Assembly (NCBI GenBank): GCA_033558025.1
Contig: JAUCEF010000018.1
Location: forward strand, 2,108,001-2,172,000
Source of the DNA: Phytophthora sp. 'mugwort'
Taxonomy: Eukaryota > Oomycota > Peronosporomycetes > Peronosporales > Peronosporaceae
Length of the DNA stretch: 64,000 bases
Direction: 5' to 3'
In this document: positions 20,195 through 29,469 of the stretch, piece by piece
Layout of the letters: every line of letters begins with the position of its first letter
Position numbering within the stretch: position 1 is the first letter of the stretch
The notes under the pieces: generated by a model
The model's database searches: none
What the model was told of the DNA's origin: nothing
What the model saw: the letters and a program-made list of their open reading frames with translations, nothing else
Position numbers and translations under genes: made by a program

Positions 20195-20397
20195 TTTTCA
20201 CACGAGAATGAAAAATGAAATAAAGACTAAATGCATTGAGCATTAGCATTCTACCTCCAGAGTTCTACCAATACTCTCGGGTTCAAGCCCGTTCTCATAT
20301 ACTGACCTGATCTCTAAGCATTTCAGCCTCTTCCCAGCTTCTCAGCTCTCTTCTCAACTTTACCGTTATGTCAGGTCTCGGATGTTCATTCCAACAG

Positions 20398-20516
20398 CCT
20401 GTAGACGCACGCGCTGGCCGGTGTGACGCCCTCCGCCACGTGCACGGAGCAGCCATTCCAAGAAGAAGGTGATGGCGCGCTTGTACCGGCGTACTTGCCC
20501 GCGAGAACGACGACAT
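20398..20516 (-). pseudogene. Fragment of a DUF6604-type gene 5' end
   Basis: From the ATG at 20514-20516 leftward, the sequence encodes MSSF, then in shifted frames GKYA and YKRAITFFLEWLLRARGGG. The intact gene at 54926 starts MSSF...KYARYKRATSFFLDWLLRARG, so this is a displaced copy of the same N-terminus with at least two small frame shifts. Homology fades after about 120 bp. It lies between a copia gag and a Harbinger-like element, with no promoter similarity visible upstream of the ATG. Confidence 0.75.
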
Positions 20517-20903
20517 TGCTGTCACGCGTGCGATTGATAAGGTTTCCCTTCCTGCTGAGCTACTTATGTTTACCACTTCTTGTAGTGTGGTTCACATAAG
20601 GAGAAGTTACAGACAATCTGCTCGTGTGTTTTTGATAGATGCAGCTACAACATTGGAGGATCTAAAAGAAATAACGCAAACCACAAACTGCGCCCGCGCA
20701 AATCTTGTAGCAAACTCGAGTGGTATGCAACGCAAATCCGCTCGTATCTTGATGAGACGATTTCGCGATCTCTGCAAAATACGGCAGCAGCTGTCACAGC
20801 TTGGTCGCTGCTTCTGACATCCGACCAAACCCGTTTGGTCTGGGTGGAGTGCTGCAACGCCGCCTGTTACATGCACCTTCTACTCATTACAAGACTCAAC
20901 GCA

Positions 20904-21806
20904 ATGGCTGGAGGTAGAGGTTGGTCTACCCCGGAGATTCTCTATATGCTTGGGCTGGTTGAGCAGATTCTACCATTTGGCGCCAACCAGTGGAATGCAG
21001 TGCACCTACAGTACAACACTGCATTACCCACCGGATTCTCCGCCCGCGACACAGACTCAATCAAGAGGAAGTTTCATCCTCTCAAAAACACACGCAAGCC
21101 TACCGGAGATCCTAGCTGTCTCGCCGATGTCGCTCAAGCTAAATGTGCATACCGTCTCATTGAAGCGCACTGCGGTGTGGTCGTGCTGTGTGACGCGGCG
21201 ACACCAACACCTGTCTTGTCTGCTGGATCTGTCGCGATGCAAGATCCGATTGTAACATCTCCTGAAGTCGAACCAGCTCACCCAATTGCTCTCACTAGTC
21301 GTGGCGCTGGTGTTGACGATACTGCTCACTATGCCGACACGATAAGGATTCATTTCGGGGTGTCTTCCATACGGGTCATACTAATTTCAAGTATACTTAT
21401 GATATGACAGGCTTTAACAGATCCATGTCTGGCGGGCTTTAATTGCACGGGAAGGACACTCACGCAACTAGAGCAGCTTGGTAAGCAGATCCAAGAGGGA
21501 AATTCTGCGTTGCTTTCTGAGTCCACCCGCAAGAGGCGAAGAGTAGACCGCCTACTTGACGATTTTGAATCCGAAGCCAGCACAGACTGGTGCACGGCAC
21601 TCGTCACGATAGAGGAACGCGCGGCTACCCGAGATATGCAGTATCGCCGTGAACGTGATGAACAGCGCCGTCTAGATGAAGAGCGGCGTGACGAGGCAGA
21701 ACAACTTCGCGAGAAACGCCGAGAAGAGCGTGAAACGCTTCGGGAGGAGCGCCTTTTGAAGCTAATTGCCGAGCTTACGAAAAGTAAAGGTGCAAGGTAC
21801 AGATGA
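20904..21806 (+). CDS. DUF6818 domain protein (Myb/trihelix-like)
   Basis: Two exons, 20904-21359 and 21411-21806, about 283 residues; the 51-bp intron (GTGTCT...ATGACAG) contains ACTAAT, a branch-point-like word, and keeps frame. The ATG at 20904 opens MAGGRGWSTPE. The N-terminal domain (WSTPEILYMLGLVEQILPFG, then KRKFHPLKNTRKPTGDP) matches the oomycete DUF6818 family, a predicted Myb/trihelix DNA-binding fold. The second exon gives a long Glu/Arg-rich coiled coil (about residues 215-275). The frame is intact, unlike nearly all other transposon-linked frames here. The facing DDE transposase suggests it is, or was, the accessory DNA-binding protein of that element. Confidence 0.75.
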
Positions 21807-21809
21807 GGC

Positions 21810-22930
21810 TTAGTGTTATTGCTGTAAGAATACTGACCTAATCTGACTGATTCCTGTTTGACGAACCCGAAAATTGTATAAACGGTAAATATGTTGCTGA
21901 GTCGTCTGCCTCGCTTGATGGGGTCAAATGGTAACGGTAATTGCAGTTGCCGATAGACGTTATTGCGTTGCTCATAGCAAGCATCCCCAGCCGAAGTTTA
22001 AATGGAGCGTGCTCCAGGTTGCCTTCCTTCAAAGGCGTTATGATACGTCCTTGCACCGCGTTCGCTACTAGAAATACTGTGTCGGCAGCAACACCAGTCC
22101 TGCAACTGTGATAATGTGGTCTACAAGCTTCTCTTGAAGGGTGAAGCTCATTTCCCCATCGTTTCACTGCCCAGGGTCGTGGCAGAGCGTCCCGGTCACA
22201 AGTACAGAGTGCTACCATCCTATCATAACATACGTACGCTATTAAAAAAAAACAATTAGCCAAAGCGCCGAGATGAGCATTACCGTTGTAACGAGCGTTT
22301 GTAGGTCGATGTCAGACGGTTCTTGGACGCGGTAGTTCTTGCCGTCGACGAGCCCCTACACCCTCGACTAAAGGTTCGCGCGTTTGCACTCTAGCTGCCC
22401 AATCAAGTTGCAACTTCTTCGTAGGATATCGGATAACTGCCTCTGGGAGTGCACTAACTGCTAACTCAAGAGCCACCTCACCGTTAGTGATAATATTTGA
22501 CATAGTTGATGGAGGAACACCTAAAATCTCACACAACGTCTTGAGTCCACAGCAGCTGTATAAAATTGCAGCACCCTACCTAGCACAGCATGCACGAAGC
22601 GCAGTTTAGGTAGACGGCCATGCCGTCCAGGTAGCCACTGGAGCTTATAGTGCTTGGCGAATTCCATCACGAGGATCTCGAACGCAGATGGACAGGAATA
22701 CAGCTACCACAAAGCTGCCAGGGTGGGCGGCTTCATACAGCCGCTGCCAAGCTGACTGGAGAGGACCTTATAGGCTTCCTTTGGCGAGTAATTTCGTTCC
22801 TTGATGCTACCTCTAAGCAGAAGCAGCAAGAGAAGCTTCCGGCGCTTATATTGTCGCGCAACCTCCTTGCTGTAACCATTATCTTCACGTCCATCGGCGC
22901 AGCTGGGAGTGCTGAGTGCTGGAGCCACTC
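21810..22930 (-). pseudogene. DDE_Tnp4 (PIF/Harbinger) transposase, frame-broken
   Basis: Leftward pieces in several frames. Near 22810-22704: KERNYSPKEAYKVLSSQLG. Near 22536-22370: KTLCEILGVPPSTMSNII, a helix-turn-helix-like segment, then VIRYPTKKLQLDWAARVQ. At 22355-22300: GLVDGKNYRVQEPSDIDLQ, the first DDE block (VDG). Further left come a diverged middle and a C-terminal piece, LPFDPIKRGRRLSNIF. Several frameshifts plus an in-frame stop make it non-functional. It ends next to the DUF6818 stop codon. Confidence 0.75.
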
Positions 22931-23342
22931 ATTTGTGCTATCAACCAGTTTACCAGTAGTTTTGCGTCCTTTCACAGGGAGCTTTGAGCCCGGCTGCTCC
23001 CAAATAAAAAAATATAGACACAATACAAGGCTCGGTGAACACATTTTGCTGCTACGGAATCCGATTAAAGTTATTTTCTGAAGTCCTTCAATGGATCACA
23101 CACTGGAGTCATCTCAAACTGGAGTGTGTCAGAATAATGGTACATTCACTGCGCGCGCCGACCGGCGCATTGCGCCGATCGCCGCAAATGACAACCCCTC
23201 GACGCTGCCCTCATTGCCGCCTTCAAGCGTCACTATCGGCGGCGTTACGCACCACACGATCTCGACAAGCTGGAAGCTAACCTGTCAGCCAAACTCTATG
23301 TGCTGCAATCGGTGCTATGGGGCATTTAAGCTGGAACGATGT
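22931..23342. other. Repeat-derived spacer
   Basis: No supported gene. Around 23085-23135 is a tract (CACACACTGGAGTCATCTC) partly mirrored near 24605-24640 (ACACTGTAGTCACTTTGAG), which could be the left end of the Tc1/mariner remnant that follows. This pairing is imperfect and tentative. Confidence 0.35.
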
Positions 23343-23412
23343 GTAATCAAGAAGACCTGTTTTCATCCAGCAGTTAGCAAAGCTGCTAGTGACAACAGGT
23401 CTTCTTGATTAC
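23343..23412. repeat. Perfect 19-bp inverted repeat
   Basis: GTAATCAAGAAGACCTGTT at 23343-23361 is exactly reverse-complemented at 23394-23412, with a 32-nt spacer. It lies in decayed transposon sequence. It may be a local inverted duplication or the remains of a foldback element. Confidence 0.9.
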
Positions 23413-23939
23413 TATACGTGCGGACATGCGGAACCGGACGTCGAAGACGGCATTATGGATAAGCTACCGGCGATGTTTCGCGCCTGCATACATCCAACCA
23501 AATACCACTAAATAAGCTGTTGAACCTACTGAGGAGAACGCCCCGGTGGACGGTCCCACGGACGAGGAGTTCTGCCGCGTTGAGCGCGAGGTGGGTGACT
23601 CCCAGTGCGAGCTAGAGGGTGACGATGCAAGCGAGGGAGATGAAGAAGATGAGGTTATTGTTCCTACCAACCGGAACACGTGACTACGGAAGAACTGAAG
23701 GAGCGACTTCATTGGATGCCGCAACTTTTTGTTAGTGCTGATTCGATGGGTGCAGCGGGGCTGCGTAGCGTAGTGCGTCAGAGGAAGACGTATGACTCCC
23801 CGAGTCTTAGCTGCGGTTCTCCTAACCCCTCAGGTCTCCGCAGAGGCTTATATCCCTCTACACCTTTGCCATCTCAAAGTGACTGCAATCCAGCTCACAG
23901 TGGTCTGAAATAAGTGAAGTATCCTCATTTTTTTAAATT
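23413..23939 (+). other. Degenerate coding-like sequence, unassigned
   Basis: The plus strand carries acidic, coding-like stretches in shifting frames (for example CELEGDDASEGDEEDEVIV near 23605-23665), interrupted by stops. They could belong to a transposase N-terminus or another decayed gene; no domain was recognised. Confidence 0.35.
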
Positions 23940-24506
23940 AAGTTGGAAACTCGAGATTCATTCAATGTGGACAGTGTCCAACGCAAAGTGGTGGCCAGGA
24001 GCGGAGTACGAAATCACTTCCGATTTCACCCGTTGGGCAGCATGCCCCGTGAGCCAAAATACACCTCCCCGCACACACACGTGTGCTGGACGCTTACACA
24101 CAAGGTCAAGGTTGGCTATAGTGATAGTGCCGGACAACGCCCCAGCACACAGCCAAACCGAAGAGTTGGTCCGGGCCTGAGATGATGTGGTGCTACTACG
24201 CCTGGGACCCTATTCTCCCATGTTCAATCCCATCGAAGGTAAGGATTGCTAGGACATATGTTCTGATGTATATGATGCTTCAGCGTGTTGAAGGCTACGA
24301 TTAAAGACTACCTTTCTCTGAGCCACGACACGATGCTGAGTGTACCTTGGGGACAGATGCCTGAACTCCGCATGCAGATGCTCGAGAAGCCTGCAGAGCA
24401 GTACATGCTGTGCATAACTCTGCGCTTGGTCAACAGGATGGCGCGCCACTGTGCGCACGCAGTCGCTGCCGCTAAGAGATCAGAAGAGATGGATTATGGC
24501 ACGTAA
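23940..24506 (+). pseudogene. Tc1/mariner-like (DDE_3) transposase remnant
   Basis: The catalytic C-terminal half is readable: IVPDNAPAHSQTEELVRA (second catalytic Asp), an in-frame TGA where Arg is expected, then LGPYSPMFNPIEG (third catalytic Glu). About 36 bp of extra sequence follow, then CFSVLKATIKDYLSL to a stop at 24506. The N-terminal DNA-binding half and the first catalytic Asp are not recognisable. Orientation is rightward. Confidence 0.75.
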
Positions 24507-25258
24507 AGGAGCTGGACGAAAGCCACATTGGTCAGGATAAAAAAATTAATGCTTTCCTTTTTTGCAAAATAGAATTTGAGTTTCTTTACGTTAACCGGTT
24601 TGAGTTACACTGTAGTCACTTTGAGATGGCAAAGGTGTAGTTATACCACTAGAGACCAAAGAGTTAGTATTCCTAAACCTAGGGCAATACTCTCTTTGAT
24701 GCTAAAACTGAAATGTTATTTGTTTGCTTATCTGCGGCAAAGCCCCCTGGTGTAAATGTATGACTTCAACTATCTACCATAGTTAAACCTAGTCAAATGT
24801 ATATCGAGTGTCCTGTGGCCACGTACTGAAATCCTGTTAATCCAAGTGGTAGGAAGTACCACTTGCTTCAAGGTGACAAGTAGCATGGCTACACTTCGTG
24901 TCACCTTCGTGTAACCCCGTTACAGTCTCCCCCACGAAACCGTGGACACACCGTATCCACCTGGGTATGATTGTATTAATCGCAAAAGGCCAGGAACCTT
25001 CCGCTCAAGAGCGTTTCACTGTCTGTTCCGCATGAGTGTTTGCACTCAGATGTCCACAGCCAATTGGTTTTTTGACCTCCTCGTTCGCATCGCGACAACA
25101 GCTCTCGCCGCGGGCTAAGCCCCTCTGTGTTTCCAACACCTTCGTTATCCTCGTCATCCCGTTCGGGAGAGGTCTCTGACCGTTCGCCACCCGTACCCTC
25201 GAGGCGCTCGGTGCGTGGGTATCACTCAGCGCACAAGCGACGATACAGTCAGAAGATC
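24507..25258. other. LTR and leader region of gypsy element
   Basis: No gene. It contains a gypsy LTR whose plus-strand end is at 24924 (TGTAACCCCGTTACA) and, after it, about 330 bp of leader before the gag ATG. Within the LTR, AAGTGGTA-GGAAG-TACCACTT (about 24845-24866) can form a stem. The LTR's left boundary was not found. Confidence 0.5.
24896..24924 (+). repeat. gypsy LTR end (left copy)
   Basis: The last 29 bp before 24924 match 31300-31328 at 26 of 29 positions and end with the palindromic TGTAACCCCGTTACA. Because that terminus is palindromic, LTR strand cannot be set from it alone, but a gag start 330 bp to the right favours plus orientation. Confidence 0.6.
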
Positions 25259-26195
25259 ATGAGTGAGGCGGCGAAGCCGCCGGAAGCAGTACCCCCGTGC
25301 GCTTTGCGCGAGACACCCTCTTTGACGACCTTGAGGGGAAAGGTGAAGAGGAGGTCGACCACACTGAGTCCGTGACCGGTAATAGCCCTGTCCGCTCGCC
25401 GAGCCCGCGCCGCCAACTGCGCGCTCCGAATCCTTTCGATCTCTCGACTCCACGAGTCCCGTGCAATGCGCCTCCGCTGCCTTCGCGGGGGGGGGGGGGG
25501 GAAGAAGGTGATCCCATGGGATCTGGTGTCGCCACCAATCCTCTGGACGAAGTCCAGGAGCAACAGCTTGTTGCTGATCCGCAGCTCCCACGCTTGAGGC
25601 GGCCTATGGCTCGGCCATTGCTTACCCCGTCACGTCGTGACTATGGCTTCGAGCCTCGCGATCCAAGCGAAGTGGCTCGCCGAGCAGCGTCGGGGTTGCT
25701 GAACACATATGTTATTGGGCCGGCGGCCGCAACGCCCGACGAGCTCGCCGCGCGAGAGTCTCTCAGAGAGAGATACTTGACTCCTCAAGTGGCTACTCAG
25801 CGCGAGTATCGTGAGCGCCTGCAGTGCAAGCGTGGCACGGCTCGGTCCCACCGATGCGGACTTACCCAGTCGTGCTCCTGTCAGGAGAGACGTCCTGGAA
25901 AGTCAGTTCCAAAGTTGGGTTGAAGGAGCTTGCAAGCTCTCTTCTATTGATGCCCTTCGGGCTAGCTTCAGTGAAAATGTTCGAGTCGAACGTAGACTCC
26001 GTTTCGAGCTCGAGAAACTGAAGGCGAAGCGCCAGTTACCCCCTGCCTACCGACCTCGCCCACAGGGCTCTCTCGCACTCGGTGCTCCTGCTGTCACAGC
26101 TAGCGGCTCTCACGCACGTGAGGCCGTCCCTCTCCAAGACCAGAGCGACAGCTTTGCTGCTGGCCTTGACCCCTGGCGGTTATTGCCGAGCGCTA
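25259..26195 (+). pseudogene. gypsy gag N-terminal region (rightward)
   Basis: The start is the ATG at 25259-25261 (MSEAAKPPEAVPP). A shift near 25300 leads to VRFARDTLFDDLEGKGEEE; a G run (about 25488-25500) lies inside. Coding-like text continues to REYRERLQ, then a third frame with RRDVLESQFQSWVEGACKL and PPAYRPRPQGSLALGAP. This is hydrophilic, oomycete gypsy-gag-like sequence. At least two frameshifts break it. Near 26195 it meets the leftward pol core; coding-like rightward sequence may extend to about 26780 (see findings). Confidence 0.65.
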
Positions 26196-26197
26196 GG

Positions 26198-26422
26198 CTA
26201 GCGACGCCTCGGTCGCTGGCCCTCGGGGCACTGCTGATCGCGTCGATCGAAAGCGTCCACGACGTCAGGGCAATCTTTCCGGAGGGGAACCTCGTACTCC
26301 CATGAGTTCTGTAAGCGAGGATAACCCCTCCACTTCACAAGATATTGGGTAGGACCCTGGCGACGACGCCACGCCACTAAGCGCTCCACATGATAGTGGG
26401 AAGCTCCCTGCTCATCGAGCAA
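26198..26422 (-). pseudogene. Chromodomain of gypsy pol
   Basis: HYHVERLVAWRRRQGPTQYL, then VKWRGYPRLQNSWEYE and CPDVVDAF, form a clear chromodomain with the aromatic cage pattern (Y, W, W). In chromoviruses this module follows integrase and directs insertion to heterochromatin. It is separated from the integrase C-terminus by stops, so it is no longer part of one polyprotein. Confidence 0.88.
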
Positions 26423-26652
26423 CGGCGGCGGAGGTCGATGATCGGCTGGATCCTCGCGCTGCTAGTCGCAGTGATCTGCTAGCGGTCGAGAGGCGGGTGC
26501 ATACCCTGTTTGACTCGCTGCAGTGGGCGACGAGTCACCGTGACCGTCTTGCTGACAAGATCGATGCCGTGCATCATCGAGTCGACTGGTTTCCGTCTAA
26601 TGTCTTGGTTTTCAACCATTGGAGCTCCTGGAGCAGTCCTCTGCTCGTTGCT

Positions 26653-27807
26653 TCAAAGCGCTGGACCGTTAGCTCGCTCAGCTACATGGTCAGTTGGACG
26701 TCCTCGTGCGCGTCCAGCGCTTCGGCCAACCACCGGCTGTGGCGCCAATGCCTCCGCGCTCATCCGAGCCGGGTCTCGATATGGCTTAACAAATCCTACG
26801 TAAAGAACGGGGTGCGTACGCATCTTCGTCGGAAGATTGAGCGTGTACGCAAGGCCCTTCCTGGCCACGACCTTAAAATGTCCAATGAACGCGGGCGCAA
26901 CTTAGTCTTAAAGACCGTAGACACTGCATGTGTAGGTAGATTTTTAGCGTTTAATAAAATTTTGTCACCGACCGTAAACACTTCAATGTTGCTTCGGCCC
27001 TTTGCATCAGCCTGTTCCTTCTGAACATCTTGGCTTTCAGCCATCGCATCGCGTGCTTGTCGTAAGACGCTCAAACGCATAAACACGAACGTGTCAACTT
27101 GCTTGCGAACTGCAGCTGGGCTGATATCAGCTAGCCCATCGGCTATCCCTCCCCCACTAAGCCTAGAACCACGGAGTGGTGACATCAGTGGGGCGCGAGG
27201 GTGTGTGATACCGTTCAAGTAGAACGGAGTGAAGCCTGTTAAGGCATGCACCGCATTGTTCAGAAAACTCAACGAGTGGGAGCAAGGCGCTCCATTGCTT
27301 GGGTATGTCCGCACAGACACTCCGAAGCATGTCTTCGACAACGCGATTCAAGCGTTCCGTCTGACCATCGGTCTGCGGATGGTCCGCTGTGGACATGTCG
27401 AGTCGAGTGCCGAGCACCTTAAAGACCGGCGTCAAAAACTTACCCGTGAAACGGGGGTCTCGATCCGAGACAATTGCCTCTGGCAGGCCATGCTGTCGAA
27501 AGGCAGGATCCACGAACAGCGTGACTGTTCCTTCTCCATCGATGGAATCCGGCACCGCCGCTAAATGAGCCATCTTGCTCAATCGGTCGGCAAAGACCAC
27601 GACGCCCGTGTTGCTCGCCGCATCCCGCGGCAGTCCTACACAAAGTCCATGCTCATGGATTACCAACACCCCGTGGATACAGGCAAGCTGGCCAACGGCG
27701 CAGCAAAAAGAGGGTGGCGAGGGTTTAACCCGTTGGCACGTCTCACACGTGCGTACATACGTACTGACCCATTGTAAAGCTTCCCGGCCACCGTAGTGGT
27801 AGCTCAC
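26653..27807 (-). pseudogene. gypsy integrase, frame-broken
   Basis: A leftward Zn-binding remnant (CETCQRVKPS) is followed by an rve core: ADRLSKMAHLAAVP, IVSDRDPRFTGKFL (second catalytic Asp region) and DHPQTDGQTERLNRVVEDML (catalytic Glu). Frame changes near 27340 and 26870 give the C-terminal LNLPTKMRTHPVLYVG and FVKPYRDP, the usual gypsy integrase end. The first catalytic Asp region is diverged. Non-functional. Confidence 0.85.
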
Positions 27808-28800
27808 CGAGCTGTCGGTCTTTACTCGAGCGAGATGACCGCCAAGTGGGGTATCATGTGCCTTATAGAAGATACGTTACTTGAAATCCTCTTCATGAGG
27901 AACCGCGACACGTGGGATGTCTTCTGGACCAGTACTATAGTACAATAGGCCATCATCGAGAGTGTATCGATGCAGCCTCGCGCACAACCGTGCTGACAGC
28001 TTAATGTCTGAGTTAGCAAACCCCGCGCTTCTAGCGCATGGAGCAGAGCTACGCAGGACTCGTCACGCGCGTATGCAGCGCGGATCAAGTCTGTCACAGA
28101 CGAAGTCACCGTCGTGACGTGAGCGATCTCATAATCTGGCCTGCGAACGATCGGCCAAGACGTTCTGCCTGTCAGGCTTGTACTTCACCTCGAAGTTGTA
28201 CTCCGCAAAGAAGGAGAGCCAGCGGGCCATTCTCTGAGAGAGATGAGGCGGCGCATTATCAGTGTAGATCACAAACGGCTTTGAGCCGAGCAGGTGAACT
28301 CTGAATTTGACGAGCGCATACTTGATCGCAAGTAGCTCTTTGTCATAACTGGATAGTTCTTCTCAGCAGCCTTGAGCTGGTGAGATTCAAACGCGATCAT
28401 GCGTTCAAGCCCTTCAGCGTCTGTTTGCAACAAAGCACTGCCAATGGCAAAGTCCGACGCGTCACAGACGACACTGAAAGGACGATCGGGGTCTGGCAGC
28501 GCCAGGATCGGCGCCTGGAGGAGACTCTTTTTAATGGCTTCAAAAGCCGCTTGATGTTCGGTGTCCCAACACCAGTCCACATCCTTCTTAAGAGGATTGG
28601 ACAGTGGCCTTGCCACCTCAGCAGAGTTCTTGCTGTACTTGTTGAAGTAATTGGCCAGTCCGAGCTACTTCCGTAAGTATTTCTGGTTCTTTGCAACCGG
28701 CCAGTCTACAATGGCCTTGGCCTTAGCGGGATGCGCTCGAAAGCTTCGCTTCCTAATGAAGCATCCCAGAAAGGGGATCTCTTCAGCACCGAGGACACAC
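27808..28800 (-). pseudogene. gypsy RNase H and RNase H-integrase linker
   Basis: RNase H: FSVVCDASDFAIGSALLQ (first catalytic Asp) and AFESHQLKAAEKNYPV at 28616-28269, preceded by the RT-RNase H connection LKKDVDWCWDTEHQAAFEAI. Left of it, the linker SVTDLIRAAYARDESCVALL (28109-27822) is typical of the spacer before integrase. Several frameshifts separate the pieces. Confidence 0.8.
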
Positions 28801-29466
28801 TTATCGATGTTGGCATACAACTTGTTGCGCGCATGCACTCGAGCACCGCTCGCAAGTGCTCAATGTGGTTCTCCACATCAGTCTTTCCGTGCTCCGCACG
28901 ACGGGGTGGACGAATATGTCGTCGAAGCATGTCTGAGCATACGCACTATGGGGCCTGAACAGTTGTGTCATAAGACGATTGAACGTCGCAGGCGCGTTCG
29001 ACAGCCCTTGGGCCATTACTAGCCACTCCCAGAGCATATCGGTCGGAGTGCTGACCGCCGTAAGCGGAATATCGCTTGCTCGCACGAGCAATTGATAGTA
29101 TCCATCGACAAAGTCGAGGGCACTGTACACCGTACACCCCGTCATGTGTTTCTGGAGAACGTCCTTCCAAGGAATAGGCGTCTGCGCCGCAATGGTGGCC
29201 GCATTGAGCTTGTTAAAAGCATGAACGATTTGCCACTTGCCATTCGGCTTTCTGACACAGAACGTAGGCGTTGAGTGCGGAAACTTGCTCTCGCGCACCA
29301 TACCCGCCTCGTACTTAGCACGGAAGAACGCGTCAATGACGTCACACTGTTCGCGTGGCAAAGGCCACTGCCTTGTCACGCAGTATTTAGTTCCAGGAAC
29401 CAGGTAAATCGCATGACGTACACCTCGATCCGGAGGTAGCCTCGTGGGATGTTCCTTCGAGACCAC
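28801..29466 (-). pseudogene. gypsy reverse transcriptase fragment
   Basis: A 221-residue leftward stretch with RT blocks: HSTPTFCVRKPNGKWQIV, YSALDFVDGYYQLLV (first catalytic Asp), MAQGLSNAPATFNRLM and CFDDIFVH (the YxDD block with its first residue changed from aromatic to Cys). A stop lies just upstream at the join with the protease-RT linker (29712-29470). The thumb and connection are in other frames. Confidence 0.88.
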
Positions 29467-29469
29467 GTC

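Larger units (their letters stand above)
17804..20250 (-). mobile_element. Ty1/copia retrotransposon, truncated and degenerate
   Basis: Reading leftward, the domain order is gag (20194-19496), zinc knuckle (about 19375-19330), protease (about 19040-18880), GAG-pre-integrase (about 18605-18400) and integrase core (about 18336-17820). This order is diagnostic of copia. Reverse transcriptase and RNase H are absent; the element stops about 17.8 kb. No LTR was identified. Just upstream of gag on the minus strand, ATTGGTAGAACTCTGG near 20250-20270 loosely resembles a copia primer-binding site, but this is weak. Confidence 0.85.
20904..22930. mobile_element. PIF/Harbinger-like DNA transposon (two convergent genes)
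   Basis: A rightward DUF6818 (Myb/trihelix-like) gene at 20904-21806 faces a leftward, broken DDE_Tnp4 transposase at about 21810-22930; the two stop regions nearly touch. A transposase plus a Myb-like DNA-binding partner is the classic PIF/Harbinger arrangement. Terminal inverted repeats were not identified by eye, so the outer ends are minimal limits. Confidence 0.65.

Noticed and set aside
20240..20300. Possible tRNA gene (GGTTCAAGCCC resembles a T-arm)
   Set aside because: The stem does not close with a 7-nt loop and no anticodon or acceptor arm could be paired; more likely chance or a relic near a copia primer site.
23085..24640. Exact terminal inverted repeats for the Tc1/mariner remnant
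   Set aside because: Only about 9 bp (CATCTCAAA) match cleanly; too weak to define ends.
24634..24924. Complete LTR from 24634
   Set aside because: TGTAGT there could be the LTR start, but no matching target-site duplication or second full LTR supports it.
25226..25591. Leftward 121-residue open frame
   Set aside because: It is the antisense of better-supported rightward gag sequence and has no domain.
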